From: Aphanomyces cochlioides
Taxonomy: Eukaryota; Oomycota; Saprolegniomycetes; Saprolegniales; Verrucalvaceae
Direction of reading: 5' to 3'
Assembly (NCBI GenBank): GCA_019828595.1
Contig: JAHQRK010000004.1
Span: 1,178,001-1,242,000, forward strand
DNA length: 64,000 nucleotides
The first letter of the stretch is position 1; each line of letters begins with the position of its first letter. Of this stretch, positions 1 through 9,900 are shown one piece after another. A program made the position numbers and the translations under genes. A model generated the notes under the pieces. It did no database searches. It was not told where the DNA came from and was given only the letters and a program-made list of their open reading frames with translations.

Positions 1-3000
1 AAGGGGAACATCCAAAGATGAGATGTGATTTGGACAGCCGTACGGAGTCCAGCGGGATTCAAACCAGCTACTCAATAAGGCTTTCCACATTGGAGTGATA
101 TTGGGATTCTTGTACAGTTGTCTGATGAATGCAGAAGAGCCATTCGCCAAGAGGAGATCTCGGGGGGAACCCCATGGATGAAAAGCCTTCTCGAGGAGAG
201 TATAGCCCGGCGTAATCCAGGCGGACATGGCAGACTTGCGGGGTGGGGTGGTGATGGCTTGAATGCATCTGATCATGACAGAGCGGTTGTGTTGTTGCCA
301 TAAAGCAAGTGCATGGTGCAGGCCTAAGCCACCGGACTTCTTCGGCATGAATAGGATCTCCTTTTTGATCAAACGGAGGCCATGGACAGAGGAGGATGGG
401 TTGATTTCTTCACCATGCATAAATTGAAGCATGGCCTTGTCGATCTTTTTGGCCAGGTCTTTGTCGGCAGGGACAAAAGCCAGTTGGTACCATAACACAG
501 GCAGACTTATGCTGTGCAGGATAGTGACTTTTCCGGCCATGGTTCGAGCCTTGTAGAGCCACAAAGACAAGCGAGCCACAAACTTCTCAAACACGTAATT
601 GAAACGTGCCAATGGAGAAAGATTGGGCGCAACCAAGATACCAAGAGCCTTCACGGGACTGTCGGAAGTAACTTGTAGTGAGGCAAGGTTCCCATTCAAC
701 TGGCTGTAGGTCAGAATTTGGGTCTTGTCTACGTTGAGTCGGAAACCAGACTTGTCGCAAAAGGTTTGAACCAATGCAAGCTGCCGGTGGAGGCACGTCT
801 CATTTGCAGCATAGAGTTGCGAGTCGTCGGCAAAGTAACTCCCAGTGTGGTAGCGATCCCCACACTTGATGCCATAGTTGGAGTGTTGCCGTAGGAGTTG
901 GCACATCGGTTCCAAAGCGATCACAAACAGAAGTGGCGACAGTGGATCACCTTGCAACACACCGCGTGAGATGTGAACTGGCTTGGACAAGAAGCCGTTC
1001 ACCAAGATGCGAGACTTGCGGCCCGAGTACAGTACGCGAACCATGTCAACAAAGGTTTCGGGAAAGCCATAGTGACGGAGGACGCGGAGCAAGTACGCGT
1101 GGTCCACGCGATCAAAAGCTTTCTCAAAGTCAAGCAGTGCCACCATCGAGGACGGACTGTGTAGTTTGATGTGGTGCAGCATGTCATCCAGTCGTGCAAT
1201 ATTGGTTTGGATATTGCTTCGACGGATAAAGCCTTGCTGGTCCGGGTGGATGATGTGTCGAATGTGGCGCTGGAGTCGATAAGCCAGAATACTCGTCAGG
1301 ATTTTCACATCCGTGTTGAGTAGGCTAATGGGCCGATAGTTCTTGGCCTGTGACTTGGGGCCTTTCTTGTGCAGCAACACCAGCGTACTGACAAGTTGCA
1401 TGGGAGTCAAGCGAGGGTGAGAATGGAGCTGGTGTGTGAATAGCAGCTCCAATACCAACGACCACTTGTGAGGTGCAAGTTTGAGGACTTCGAATGGCAG
1501 AGCGTTGGGACCTGGCGCTGAGTTCGAACTGCTGTGTCGAATAGCATGATAGAACTCGTTGGCGCGCAAGGGAGCCGACAGCTCTTTCTGGGCTTGCTCT
1601 GGCAGTTGCTTGTGTCGAGTCAATGGGGTCAGAAATGACGACACTTCGTCTCCAGATCGCTGCACCTCGGGAGCTGCAAACAAGTCCTTGTAGTAGTCGA
1701 CCAGGACGTCAGACATGCCTTGTTGATTGGAGACAACATTTCCATTGACATCCACCAACTCTTTGAAGACTGTCTTCTTCAAGGGCGTAGGGACAGGGGA
1801 CATGAAGTGGAACTTGGACGAGCGCTCTGCTTTGTACAAGTGAAGTTGGAACGCCTGGTCTTGACGAAACTGCTTGTCTCGATCTTGCAGCTCGTGAATT
1901 TGCTTTTGAAGGTCTCGCACTCGATCCACCAGCACTGCATCTTGACGCATGTTGGGGACTTGCAAAAGCGAAGCGATCTCGACAGCTAACTTCTTCAACG
2001 GCAGACGTTGTTTCTCCAATCGTTGAGAATGGAATTCTTTGAGTTGGGAGCGGATATCATTGACCAGCATGTCGTAGGCCTTGGAGATATTGTGGAATGT
2101 TGGAGACTTGTCCAAAAATCGATCCAGACATCCATGAACAATCTCGGCCGCTCGTGGTAGACGAAGTAGCCAAGTTGGAGCTTTCCATGATCCAGAGCCA
2201 TGGCGCAATGTTTGACGCTTTGTGATGTTACGACAAGCCACGTGGTCAGCCTGTGGAACGTGTGGCATGTGCGTCGCCTTCCAATGACGAAGACCCGCCA
2301 AGGTGGACGAACAAAAGATGTAGTCGAGTCGGTTGGTGAGTGTGGGACTTGTGAAGGCTCGTGCCACGGGGTTTTGACGACGAAACAGATCCACCAGAGA
2401 CAAACTGTGCATCCATTGTTCCAGTTGAAGGGTGCCGGCCATGGTGGAGGTACTGGGTCTCAACGAATCCAAATCTTTGTTGAGAGTGCAGTTGAAATCT
2501 CCTCCAACAATGTGGAGCGCATGTGGAGGAAAGTCGCGTGGCAATTCTTCGAAGTAACTTGCTCGTTGTTGGAAGGCTGCCGGCGCATAGATATTGTGGA
2601 GAACGACTGTCAGTGGACCCAGAGTACATCGCACTTGTAGATAACGACCACGAAGCACTGGGTTGTCATGAGGGACTTGAGTGGCGTTCTTCAAAGGAGA
2701 GTGAGGATGTATCAACGTAGCCAGACCTCCAGTGGCTGGCGACGTGGATACTTCAGGGTAAATAGGCTCTTCAAAGAACAAAGAGCCTTCGTGGTTTGTG
2801 ATGCGTTGCCAATGGAACGCAACACGGTCGTGGAGACTTGGCGTGCGGAAACGGGTTTCTTGGATAAAGGAAACGTCGTGAACACTTGATAGTTTGTCGA
2901 GGATGTACCGATGACTGTTGGAGAAGCCATTGGTGTTGAGGGAGATGATTTGTGGGTCCCAGTCCACGAGTTCAGTTGGGACATCGGAGAAGTTGTTGTC

Positions 3001-3006
3001 AATCAT
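1..3006 (-). CDS. ORF2 of copy A, residues 1-1002, runs off the left edge
   Basis: The frame is open from the ATG at 3006 to base 1, and no stop or indel is seen relative to the intact copies. It encodes the full APE-like endonuclease (residues about 17-260) and the reverse transcriptase, whose FADD catalytic aspartates are encoded at 823-828. The C-terminal region with the CCHC zinc motif lies outside the window. I start it at ATG 3006 rather than the GTG one codon upstream. The linker to ORF1 (3007-3084) has no in-frame stop besides the ORF1 TAA. Whether this copy is complete cannot be judged from the window. Confidence 0.85.
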   Translation of the reverse strand, partial: MIDNNFSDVPTELVDWDPQIISLNTNGFSNSHRYILDKLSSVHDVSFIQETRFRTPSLHDRVAFHWQRITNHEGSLFFEEPIYPEVSTSPATGGLATLIHPHSPLKNATQVPHDNPVLRGRYLQVRCTLGPLTVVLHNIYAPAAFQQRASYFEELPRDFPPHALHIVGGDFNCTLNKDLDSLRPSTSTMAGTLQLEQWMHSLSLVDLFRRQNPVARAFTSPTLTNRLDYIFCSSTLAGLRHWKATHMPHVPQADHVACRNITKRQTLRHGSGSWKAPTWLLRLPRAAEIVHGCLDRFLDKSPTFHNISKAYDMLVNDIRSQLKEFHSQRLEKQRLPLKKLAVEIASLLQVPNMRQDAVLVDRVRDLQKQIHELQDRDKQFRQDQAFQLHLYKAERSSKFHFMSPVPTPLKKTVFKELVDVNGNVVSNQQGMSDVLVDYYKDLFAAPEVQRSGDEVSSFLTPLTRHKQLPEQAQKELSAPLRANEFYHAIRHSSSNSAPGPNALPFEVLKLAPHKWSLVLELLFTHQLHSHPRLTPMQLVSTLVLLHKKGPKSQAKNYRPISLLNTDVKILTSILAYRLQRHIRHIIHPDQQGFIRRSNIQTNIARLDDMLHHIKLHSPSSMVALLDFEKAFDRVDHAYLLRVLRHYGFPETFVDMVRVLYSGRKSRILVNGFLSKPVHISRGVLQGDPLSPLLFVIALEPMCQLLRQHSNYGIKCGDRYHTGSYFADDSQLYAANETCLHRQLALVQTFCDKSGFRLNVDKTQILTYSQLNGNLASLQVTSDSPVKALGILVAPNLSPLARFNYVFEKFVARLSLWLYKARTMAGKVTILHSISLPVLWYQLAFVPADKDLAKKIDKAMLQFMHGEEINPSSSVHGLRLIKKEILFMPKKSGGLGLHHALALWQQHNRSVMIRCIQAITTPPRKSAMSAWITPGYTLLEKAFHPWGSPRDLLLANGSSAFIRQLYKNPNITPMWKALLSSWFESRWTPYGCPNHISSLDVPL

Positions 3007-3084
3007 CACGAGTACAGATGAAAATGAGTAGAATGGAGGGGTGAGAGGGGAGGTTGAAATGGATTGAAGCAGGGGATAGAAGCC

Positions 3085-5254
3085 TTAGAGTTGATCGTCC
3101 TCCAAATCGAGGGGATCAATTTCGTCGGCGTTCATGGAGTGGTGAGCTTTGCTGCAGAGCTCGTCGATGTGGTAATTGTTGGTGATGCTTTTGAGCATCG
3201 AGATGGCCGACAAGACGGGAGCCGGCAAAGTGAACTTCTCGAGATTGTCGCTGAAGTTTTCGATCAAAGCAAACAGCGACCAGTCCGTCAAGCAGTTGGT
3301 GTCAGGCAATCTTGTTGCTACTTGGTTCAATAGAACAGTCAGTGCCTCCGAGTTTGTGTAGAGGTCTGGGGCCCGATTTGAGAGGAATAAGTCAATCGTA
3401 GCAAGTGCAAAGAGGATGCGCTTGATCTCTGGTATGTCCGTGGTCAATTCTTCCAAGATTTCTGACGGGTGAATCTTGTATTGAGCCATGAAGTTGACGT
3501 GATGTTTGTAGTTGTGAGGCTTGCCTTGAGCTTTTAACAAAGCCATCTTGCGCTCAATAGTCTTGGTTGCAACAAGTGACTGAAACAAACTGAGGTCTTC
3601 ATCTTGTGCGTACATAGCATGTGCAACGAGCTGAGGATCATCTCGCAAAATGCGTTGACATTCGGTGATACTGCCTTCGACTTTCTTGTCTCGAATGATC
3701 TTCTTCGCCAATTCGAGGTGGGCTGCAGCAGACTTGTTAAGTCGTTGTTTCTTCGCTTTGCCTTTGGTCTTTTTCGGGCGTGGCGCACTTGAATCTTCCA
3801 ATACAATTCGAGGCACTGCAAAGTCTTCAAACGAGAGTTCCACGTCGTCTTCTTCGAGGATATGAAAACGGTTGGATGTCGGCAGGGGATCCAAACGTGG
3901 GGACGAAGGCAAAGTACGTTTTGGAGCTGGTCCAGACCGGTAGCCCGTTACCAATTGAAGGTCCAGCGAGTTCTTGGGCTGCTCACTTGGTGGAGCAAGA
4001 GCGGGCGATTCGTTGGTAGACATTTCCACATCTTCTTGTTGTTTGTCTTGTCCATTGTTGTTAGGGGGATCGCTGTCACCAGACATATCGACATCAGAGC
4101 CATGAGAAGGAGCTGTTGGCTGTGGTTGTTCATCTTGACCATCTTCAGATGCCTCAGTTGAGTCGGCCTGGCCTTCCGCATTTGTTCCAGGGTCTTGATC
4201 ATGATCGTCTCCATCATGTTCAGGTTCTTTTTCTCCTGACGGAGGAGATTTTGCCGCTGCCTTGGCCGCTTTTGCCTTCGCTTTTTCAGCCTTGGCCTCT
4301 GCACGTCGTGAAACAATCGACGGAGGCAATGTCTTGTTCAGAGCAGCGATCTTGTGCTGAAACACGACGACAAAAGGCTGACCCGACGGATCCGTAATGG
4401 TGATTTCGCGTAGTGCGTCGCCGGATTTTGGCACCAGCACTGCAGGAGGCGCAGACGACTTGAAAATGACTCTCAAATGCGGCGACTTGATGTTCTGACC
4501 AGCAGTAGGGTTGAATGCTGCTATCACTGACTTGGTCAATGCAGCCATTTTCTTGACAATTGCCTTGGCCATCGAAGGGTGACTGACCTTGTTGAACGTA
4601 ACGTAGTAGTTGTTGCCATAACGCGAGTACTTGGGAACCAGGAAGTCTTTGCCACCAAGTCGAAACGTTGTGCCTCCCATTTCCACGCACGTAGACAAGT
4701 TGTAACTTGAGATCACAATGGTCTGTGGGTTCTTCTTGTGGATCAAAATGTTCGGAAATTTGGAGCCCCATAACGAACCAGGATTTTCCTTGACAAATTG
4801 ATCGCAGATGACTTTTTCGGACCAGTCCTTGTAGCCTTCGCCCAACTTGACTGTGAGCTCGTACACTTGGGACTGGGGGGTGAGCAAAATGTTTTCAATG
4901 AAGGCGTCCATGTCACCAGAGTCTTTGTAGAATGCGTCCGCCATGGCCTCGCATCGCGCAATATCGTCATCGGCAATAGCATGAGCACCAGTGTTGCGAT
5001 GTTTCGCGCCTTTGGGAGCATTGCCTTGCTTGGAATCTTTCTTGGACGAAGCTGAATCCTTGCCGGGAGTCTTTTGCGTCCATGGATTGGCCTTTTCAGC
5101 GTTTTGTTGCTCTTGATCGCCTTGTATTTTGTCTGCCGCGGTAGGAGGATCAACAGCGCCATTTCCTTGAGCAACGGATTTGTCGACAATGTCTTGATTT
5201 GACTGGTCATTGTCATTGTTTGTCGATTGTTCCTCTTGAATAACTTCTCCAGGA
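3085..5254 (-). pseudogene. ORF1 of copy A, residues about 291-1012, 5' part lost
   Basis: The frame is open from the junction at 5254 to the TAA at 3085-3087. It retains the central globular region (from about residue 394), the Lys/Ala-rich stretch near 610-625, the acidic region, the NRFHIL motif near 750 and the helical C-terminus ending in DLEDDQL. The N-terminal Ser/Pro/Gly-rich part and the start codon are gone because copy A2 joins here. One visible difference from most copies is VATRLPD instead of EATRLPD near the C-terminus. It cannot make a normal ORF1 protein unless the missing part lies beyond the window and is spliced back, for which there is no evidence. Confidence 0.85.
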
Positions 5255-5400
5255 TTAAATGAGTTGTATTAACCTTATTTTTGAGCAAAGGCCCTAATGA
5301 CTTACTAATTTGCCTCGTACTGTATAAATAGAACTTGGAAAACAGAATATGGCAAAGTGGTCATTGAACAGGAGATGAAGTGGTGAGCCGTCATGCTCAC
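5255..5400 (-). promoter_or_regulatory. 3'UTR of copy A2
   Basis: It is 146 nt with no poly(A) and ends in the unique sequence CATTTAA. The stop-codon hairpin is a shortened variant: GTGAGC and GCTCAC arms around a 6-nt loop, instead of 9-bp arms. It holds the inverted copy of the element 5' terminus and, on the plus strand, a TATAAATA box at 5323-5330. Confidence 0.8.
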
Positions 5401-6795
5401 TCATGAAACGACGCTGTCAGGAATGATGTGTTGACGTAACCAGGGGTCCGAAGATAGATGCTTGAGCACATTGAATACCTTGGTGTATCCCTTCTTGAGA
5501 GGGAGATCAACCAGGAGCTGTTGTAGATGTAGCTTGATCAAAGAGGCAGCATGAATGGCAACTTCCATCGGACTCTTCGCTGTGAGGTCGGGTCGAAAGG
5601 TGCGATCGGCACGTTGGAGCCATATTTGATAATACACGCAGGCTCGGACAATCGGCCAGATCTTCAGATAGCCACGGATGTAGTATCCATCGGACGGCTT
5701 GGGCGTCTCGTAGAACATTTCCAGACACGTGGACGGAAAGGAACACTCGAGCAGTCGCTGGATCGCCTTGAAGAAATACCAAACAGATTGACCATATCCA
5801 CAAGAGAACAGGAAATGCTCGTACGTCTCATTGACACGACAGAAGACACACGTCGGCTTGGGGTCTTGGTACTGAAACAGATATTGCATGGCGTTGGCGC
5901 GGAGAAGGGTCTTGAAAATGAACTCTCCATATCGAGGGAGAATGTGGTCGGGTTGGAGGAAGGCGGCAAGTTGGGTAAGGCGCTTGGGGTCTTCGTAAAA
6001 GTTGGATGGCAGGTTGAGATGCTTGGTAGGAAGAATGGACGAGCTGACATCTGGAGAAGCTCTGATCTTAGCCGATTTCGAAGTCGCAAGCGCCAACAAG
6101 ATCGGACTCGAGTCAGGGTGAATCATCCAGTGCCATTCCATCCATTCAGAGCTTGGCGTCGGCAAGTGGAACACGGGAGCATCCTCTTCAGAAACAATCT
6201 CAAACAATCGTGATAACTTGGTCACCAAGATTGAGATCCATTGTTTCGTTGGAGGGACAAAATTGGCTTGGCGGCAGGCACGGTTGATTTTGTCGAACAA
6301 GATCGAAGCTGGCCAAACTCGCTGACACGGAGTCAACAAATGCGACAACTTCGTGATGTGAAGCGAAGCCAATACATTGGCTTGGTCTTGCGTCGATGTA
6401 GAGCACTGATCGTATAGGTCTTCGAGTCCAGGCAGATACGAGTTGTGCCAAAGGGGAACATCCAAAGTTGAGATGTGATTTGGACAGCCGTACGGAGTCC
6501 AGCGGGATTCAAACCAGCTACTCAATAAGGCTTTCCACATTGGAGTGATATTGGGATTCTTGTACAGTTGTCTGATGAATGCAGAAGAGCCATTTGCCAA
6601 GAGGAGATCTCGGGGGGAACCCCATGGATGAAAAGCCTTCTCGAGGAGAGTATAGCCCGGCGTAATCCAGGCGGACATGGCAGACTTGCGGGGTGGGGTG
6701 GTGATGGCTTGAATGCATCTGATCATGACAGAGCGGTTGTGTTGTTGCCATAAAGCAAGTCCATGGTGCAGGCCTAAGCCACCGGACTTCTTCGG
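5401..6795 (-). pseudogene. ORF2 of copy A2, C-terminal residues about 888-1351
   Basis: The frame is open from 6795 to the TGA at 5401-5403. It covers the region after the reverse transcriptase and includes the zinc motif C-X2-C-X7-H-X4-C (equivalent to C1203, C1206, H1214, C1219 of the intact protein). This motif resembles the zf-RVT tail of plant-type LINEs. The endonuclease and reverse transcriptase are absent, so this fragment has no catalytic part. The reading frame ends at the junction with the 3' end of copy B. Confidence 0.85.
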
Positions 6796-6941
6796 TTAAA
6801 TGAGTTGTATTAACCTTATTTTTGAGCAAAGGCCCTAATGACTTACTAATTTGCCTCGTACTGTATAAATAGAACTTGGAAAACAGAATATGGCAAAGTG
6901 GTCATTGAACAGGAGATGAAGTGAGTGAGCCGTCAGCTCAC
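6796..6941 (-). promoter_or_regulatory. 3'UTR of copy B with stop-codon hairpin
   Basis: It is 146 nt without poly(A). A perfect 9-bp hairpin (arms TGAGTGAGC and GCTCACTCA, 5-nt loop CGTCA on the plus strand) spans 6922-6944 and contains the ORF2 stop codon at its foot. AATTTGCCTCGTAC at 6848-6861 is the inverse complement of bases near the element 5' end. TATAAATA at 6864-6871 faces the antisense direction. Confidence 0.82.
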
Positions 6942-9900
6942 TCATGAAACGACACTGTCAGGAATGGCGTGTTGACGTAACCAGGGGTCCGAAGATAGAT
7001 GCTTGAGCACATTGAATACCTTGGTGTATCCCTTCTTGAGAGGGAGATCAACCAGGAGCTGTTGTAGATGTAGCTTGATCAAAGAGGCAGCATGAATGGC
7101 AACTTCCATCGGACTCTTCGCTGTGAGGTCGGGTCGAAAGGTGCGATCGGCACGTTGGAGCCATATTTGATAATACACGCAGGCTCGGACAATCGGCCAG
7201 ATCTTCAGATAGCCACGGATGTAGTATCCATCGGACGGCTTGGGCGTCTCGTAGAACATTTCCAGACACGTGGACGGAAAGGAACACTCGAGCAGTCGCT
7301 GGATTGTCTTGAAGGAATACCAAACAGATTGACCATATCCACAAGAGAACAAGAAATGCTCGTACGTCTCATTGACACGACAGAAGACACACGTCGGCTT
7401 GGGGTCTTGGTACTGAAACAGATATTGCATGGCGTTGGCGCGGAGAAGGGTCTTGAAAATGAACTCTCCATATCGAGGGAGAATGTGGTCGGGTTGGAGG
7501 AAGGCGGCAAGTTGGGTAAGGCGCTTGGGGTCTTCGTAAAAGTTGGATGGCAGGTTGAGATGCTTGGTAGGAAGAATGGACGAGCTGACAGCTGGAGAAG
7601 CTCTGATCTTAGACGATTTCGAAGTCGCAAGCGCCAACAAGATCGGACTCGAGTCAGGGTGAATTATCCAGTGCCATTCCATCCATTCAGAGCTTGGCGT
7701 CGGCAAGTGGAACACGGGAGCATCCTCTTCAGAAACAATCTCAAACAATCGTGATAACTTGGTCACCAAGATTGAGATCCATTGTTTCGTTGGAGGGACA
7801 AAATTGGCTTGGCGGCAAGCACGGTTGATTTTGTCGAACAAGATCGAAGCTGGCCAAACTCGCTGACACGGAGTCAACAAATGCGACAACTTCGTGATGT
7901 GAAGCGAAGCCAATACATTGGCTTGGTCTTGCGTCGATGTAGAGCACTGATCGTATAGGTCTTCGAGTCCAGGCAGATACGAGTTGTGCCAAAGGGGAAC
8001 ATCCAAAGATGAGATGTGATTTGGACAGCCGTACGGAGTCCAGCGGGATTCAAACCAGCTACTCAATAAGGCTTTCCACATTGGAGTGATATTGGGATTC
8101 TTGTACAGTTGTCTGATGAATGCAGAAGAGCCATTCGCCAAGAGGAGATCTCGGGGGGAACCCCATGGATGAAAAGCCTTCTCGAGGAGAGTATAGCCCG
8201 GCGTAATCCAGGCGGACATGGCAGACTTGCGGGGTGGGGTGGTGATGGCTTGAATGCATCTGATCATGACAGAGCGGTTGTGTTGTTGCCATAAAGCAAG
8301 TGCATGGTGCAGGCCTAAGCCACCGGACTTCTTCGGCATGAATAGGATCTCCTTTTTGATCAAACGGAGGCCATGGACAGAGGAGGATGGGTTGATTTCT
8401 TCACCATGCATAAATTGAAGCATGGCCTTGTCGATCTTTTTGGCCAGGTCTTTGTCGGCAGGGACAAAAGCCAGTTGGTACCATAACACAGGCAGACTTA
8501 TGCTGTGCAGGATAGTGACTTTTCCGGCCATGGTTCGAGCCTTGTAGAGCCACAAAGACAAGCGAGCCACAAACTTCTCAAACACGTAATTGAAACGTGC
8601 CAATGGAGAAAGATTGGGCGCAACCAAGATACCAAGAGCCTTCACGGGACTGTCGGAAGTAACTTGTAGTGAGGCAAGGTTCCCATTCAACTGGCTGTAG
8701 GTCAGAATTTGGGTCTTGTCTACGTTGAGTCGGAAACCAGACTTGTCGCAAAAGGTTTGAACCAATGCAAGCTGCCGGTGGAGGCACGTCTCATTTGCAG
8801 CATAGAGTTGCGAGTCGTCGGCAAAGTAACTCCCAGTGTGGTAGCGATCCCCACACTTGATGCCATAGTTGGAGTGTTGCCGTAGGAGTTGGCACATCGG
8901 TTCCAAAGCGATCACAAACAGAAGTGGCGACAGTGGATCACCTTGCAACACACCGCGTGAGATGTGAACTGGCTTGGACAAGAAGCCGTTCACCAAGATG
9001 CGAGACTTGCGGCCCGAGTACAGTACGCGAACCATGTCAACAAAGGTTTCGGGAAAGCCATAGTGACGGAGGACGCGGAACAAGTACGCGTGGTCCACGC
9101 GATCAAAAGCTTTCTCAAAGTCAAGCAGTGCCACCATCGAGGACGGACTGTGTAGTTTGATGTGGTGCAGCATGTCATCCAGTCGTGCAATATTGGTTTG
9201 GATATTGCTTCGACGGATAAAGCCTTGCTGGTCCGGGTGGATGATGTGTCGAATGTGGCGCTGGAGTCGATAAGCCAGAATACTCGTCAGGATTTTCACA
9301 TCCGTGTTGAGTAGGCTAATGGGCCGATAGTTCTTGGCCTGTGACTTGGGGCCTTTCTTGTGCAGCAACACCAGCGTACTGACAAGTTGCATGGGAGTCA
9401 AGCGAGGGTGAGAATGGAGCTGGTGTGTGAATAGCAGCTCCAATACCAACGACCACTTGTGAGGTGCAAGTTTGAGGACTTCGAATGGCAGAGCGTTGGG
9501 ACCTGGCGCTGAGTTCGAACTGCTGTGTCGAATAGCATGATAGAACTCGTTGGCGCGCAAGGGAGCCGACAGCTCTTTCTGGGCTTGCTCTGGCAGTTGC
9601 TTGTGTCGAGTCAATGGGGTCAGAAATGACGACACTTCGTCTCCAGATCGCTGCACCTCGGGAGCTGCAAACAAGTCCTTGTAGTAGTCGACCAGGACGT
9701 CAGACATGCCTTGTTGATTGGAGACAACATTTCCATTGACATCCACCAACTCTTTGAAGACTGTCTTCTTCAAGGGGGTAGGGACAGGGGACATGAAGTG
9801 GAACTTGGACGAGCGCTCTGCTTTGTACAAGTGAAGTTGGAACGCCTGGTCTTGACGAAACTGCTTGTCTCGATCTTGCAGCTCGTGAATTTGCTTTTGA

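Larger units (their letters stand above)
1..5254 (-). mobile_element. LINE copy A, partial (ORF2 5' part plus ORF1 3' part)
   Basis: This is the outermost copy visible. Its 3' end lies left of the window and its ORF1 is cut at 5254, where the 3' end of copy A2 begins. Aligned to copy B it has a constant offset of 7,991 bases with no indels across ORF2. The cut falls at about element position 931. The bases before the junction (ending AGGA) differ from the GG end seen at every other junction. The missing 5' part of A should lie to the right of the window if A2 is a true nested insertion. Confidence 0.88.
5255..6795 (-). mobile_element. LINE copy A2, 3' portion
   Basis: The segment starts with the family 3' terminus (TTAAATGAG on the plus strand) and runs through the 3'UTR into ORF2. 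It stops at element position about 5840, where the 3' end of copy B begins after ...CTTCTTCGG. A further 172-bp piece of the same orientation appears right of B at 21574-21745, but 1,682 bp of ORF2 between the two pieces is missing. Its 3'UTR hairpin variant is the same as in copy E, which suggests the two are close relatives. Confidence 0.85.

Noticed and set aside
2200..2640. Plus-strand frame of 146 codons over the endonuclease region
   Set aside because: It is antisense to the conserved endonuclease codons and its ends vary between copies. Shadow of ORF2.
4116..4397. Small plus-strand frames rich in Leu/His over ORF1
   Set aside because: They are reverse complements of the acidic and KA-rich low-complexity codons, an expected by-product of the composition.
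5551..6213. Plus-strand frame of 220 codons (MNGNFHRT...) repeated in most copies
   Set aside because: It lies wholly antisense to the ORF2 C-terminus, resembles no family I know, and is broken by a synonymous ORF2 change in copy C. Treated as a shadow frame.
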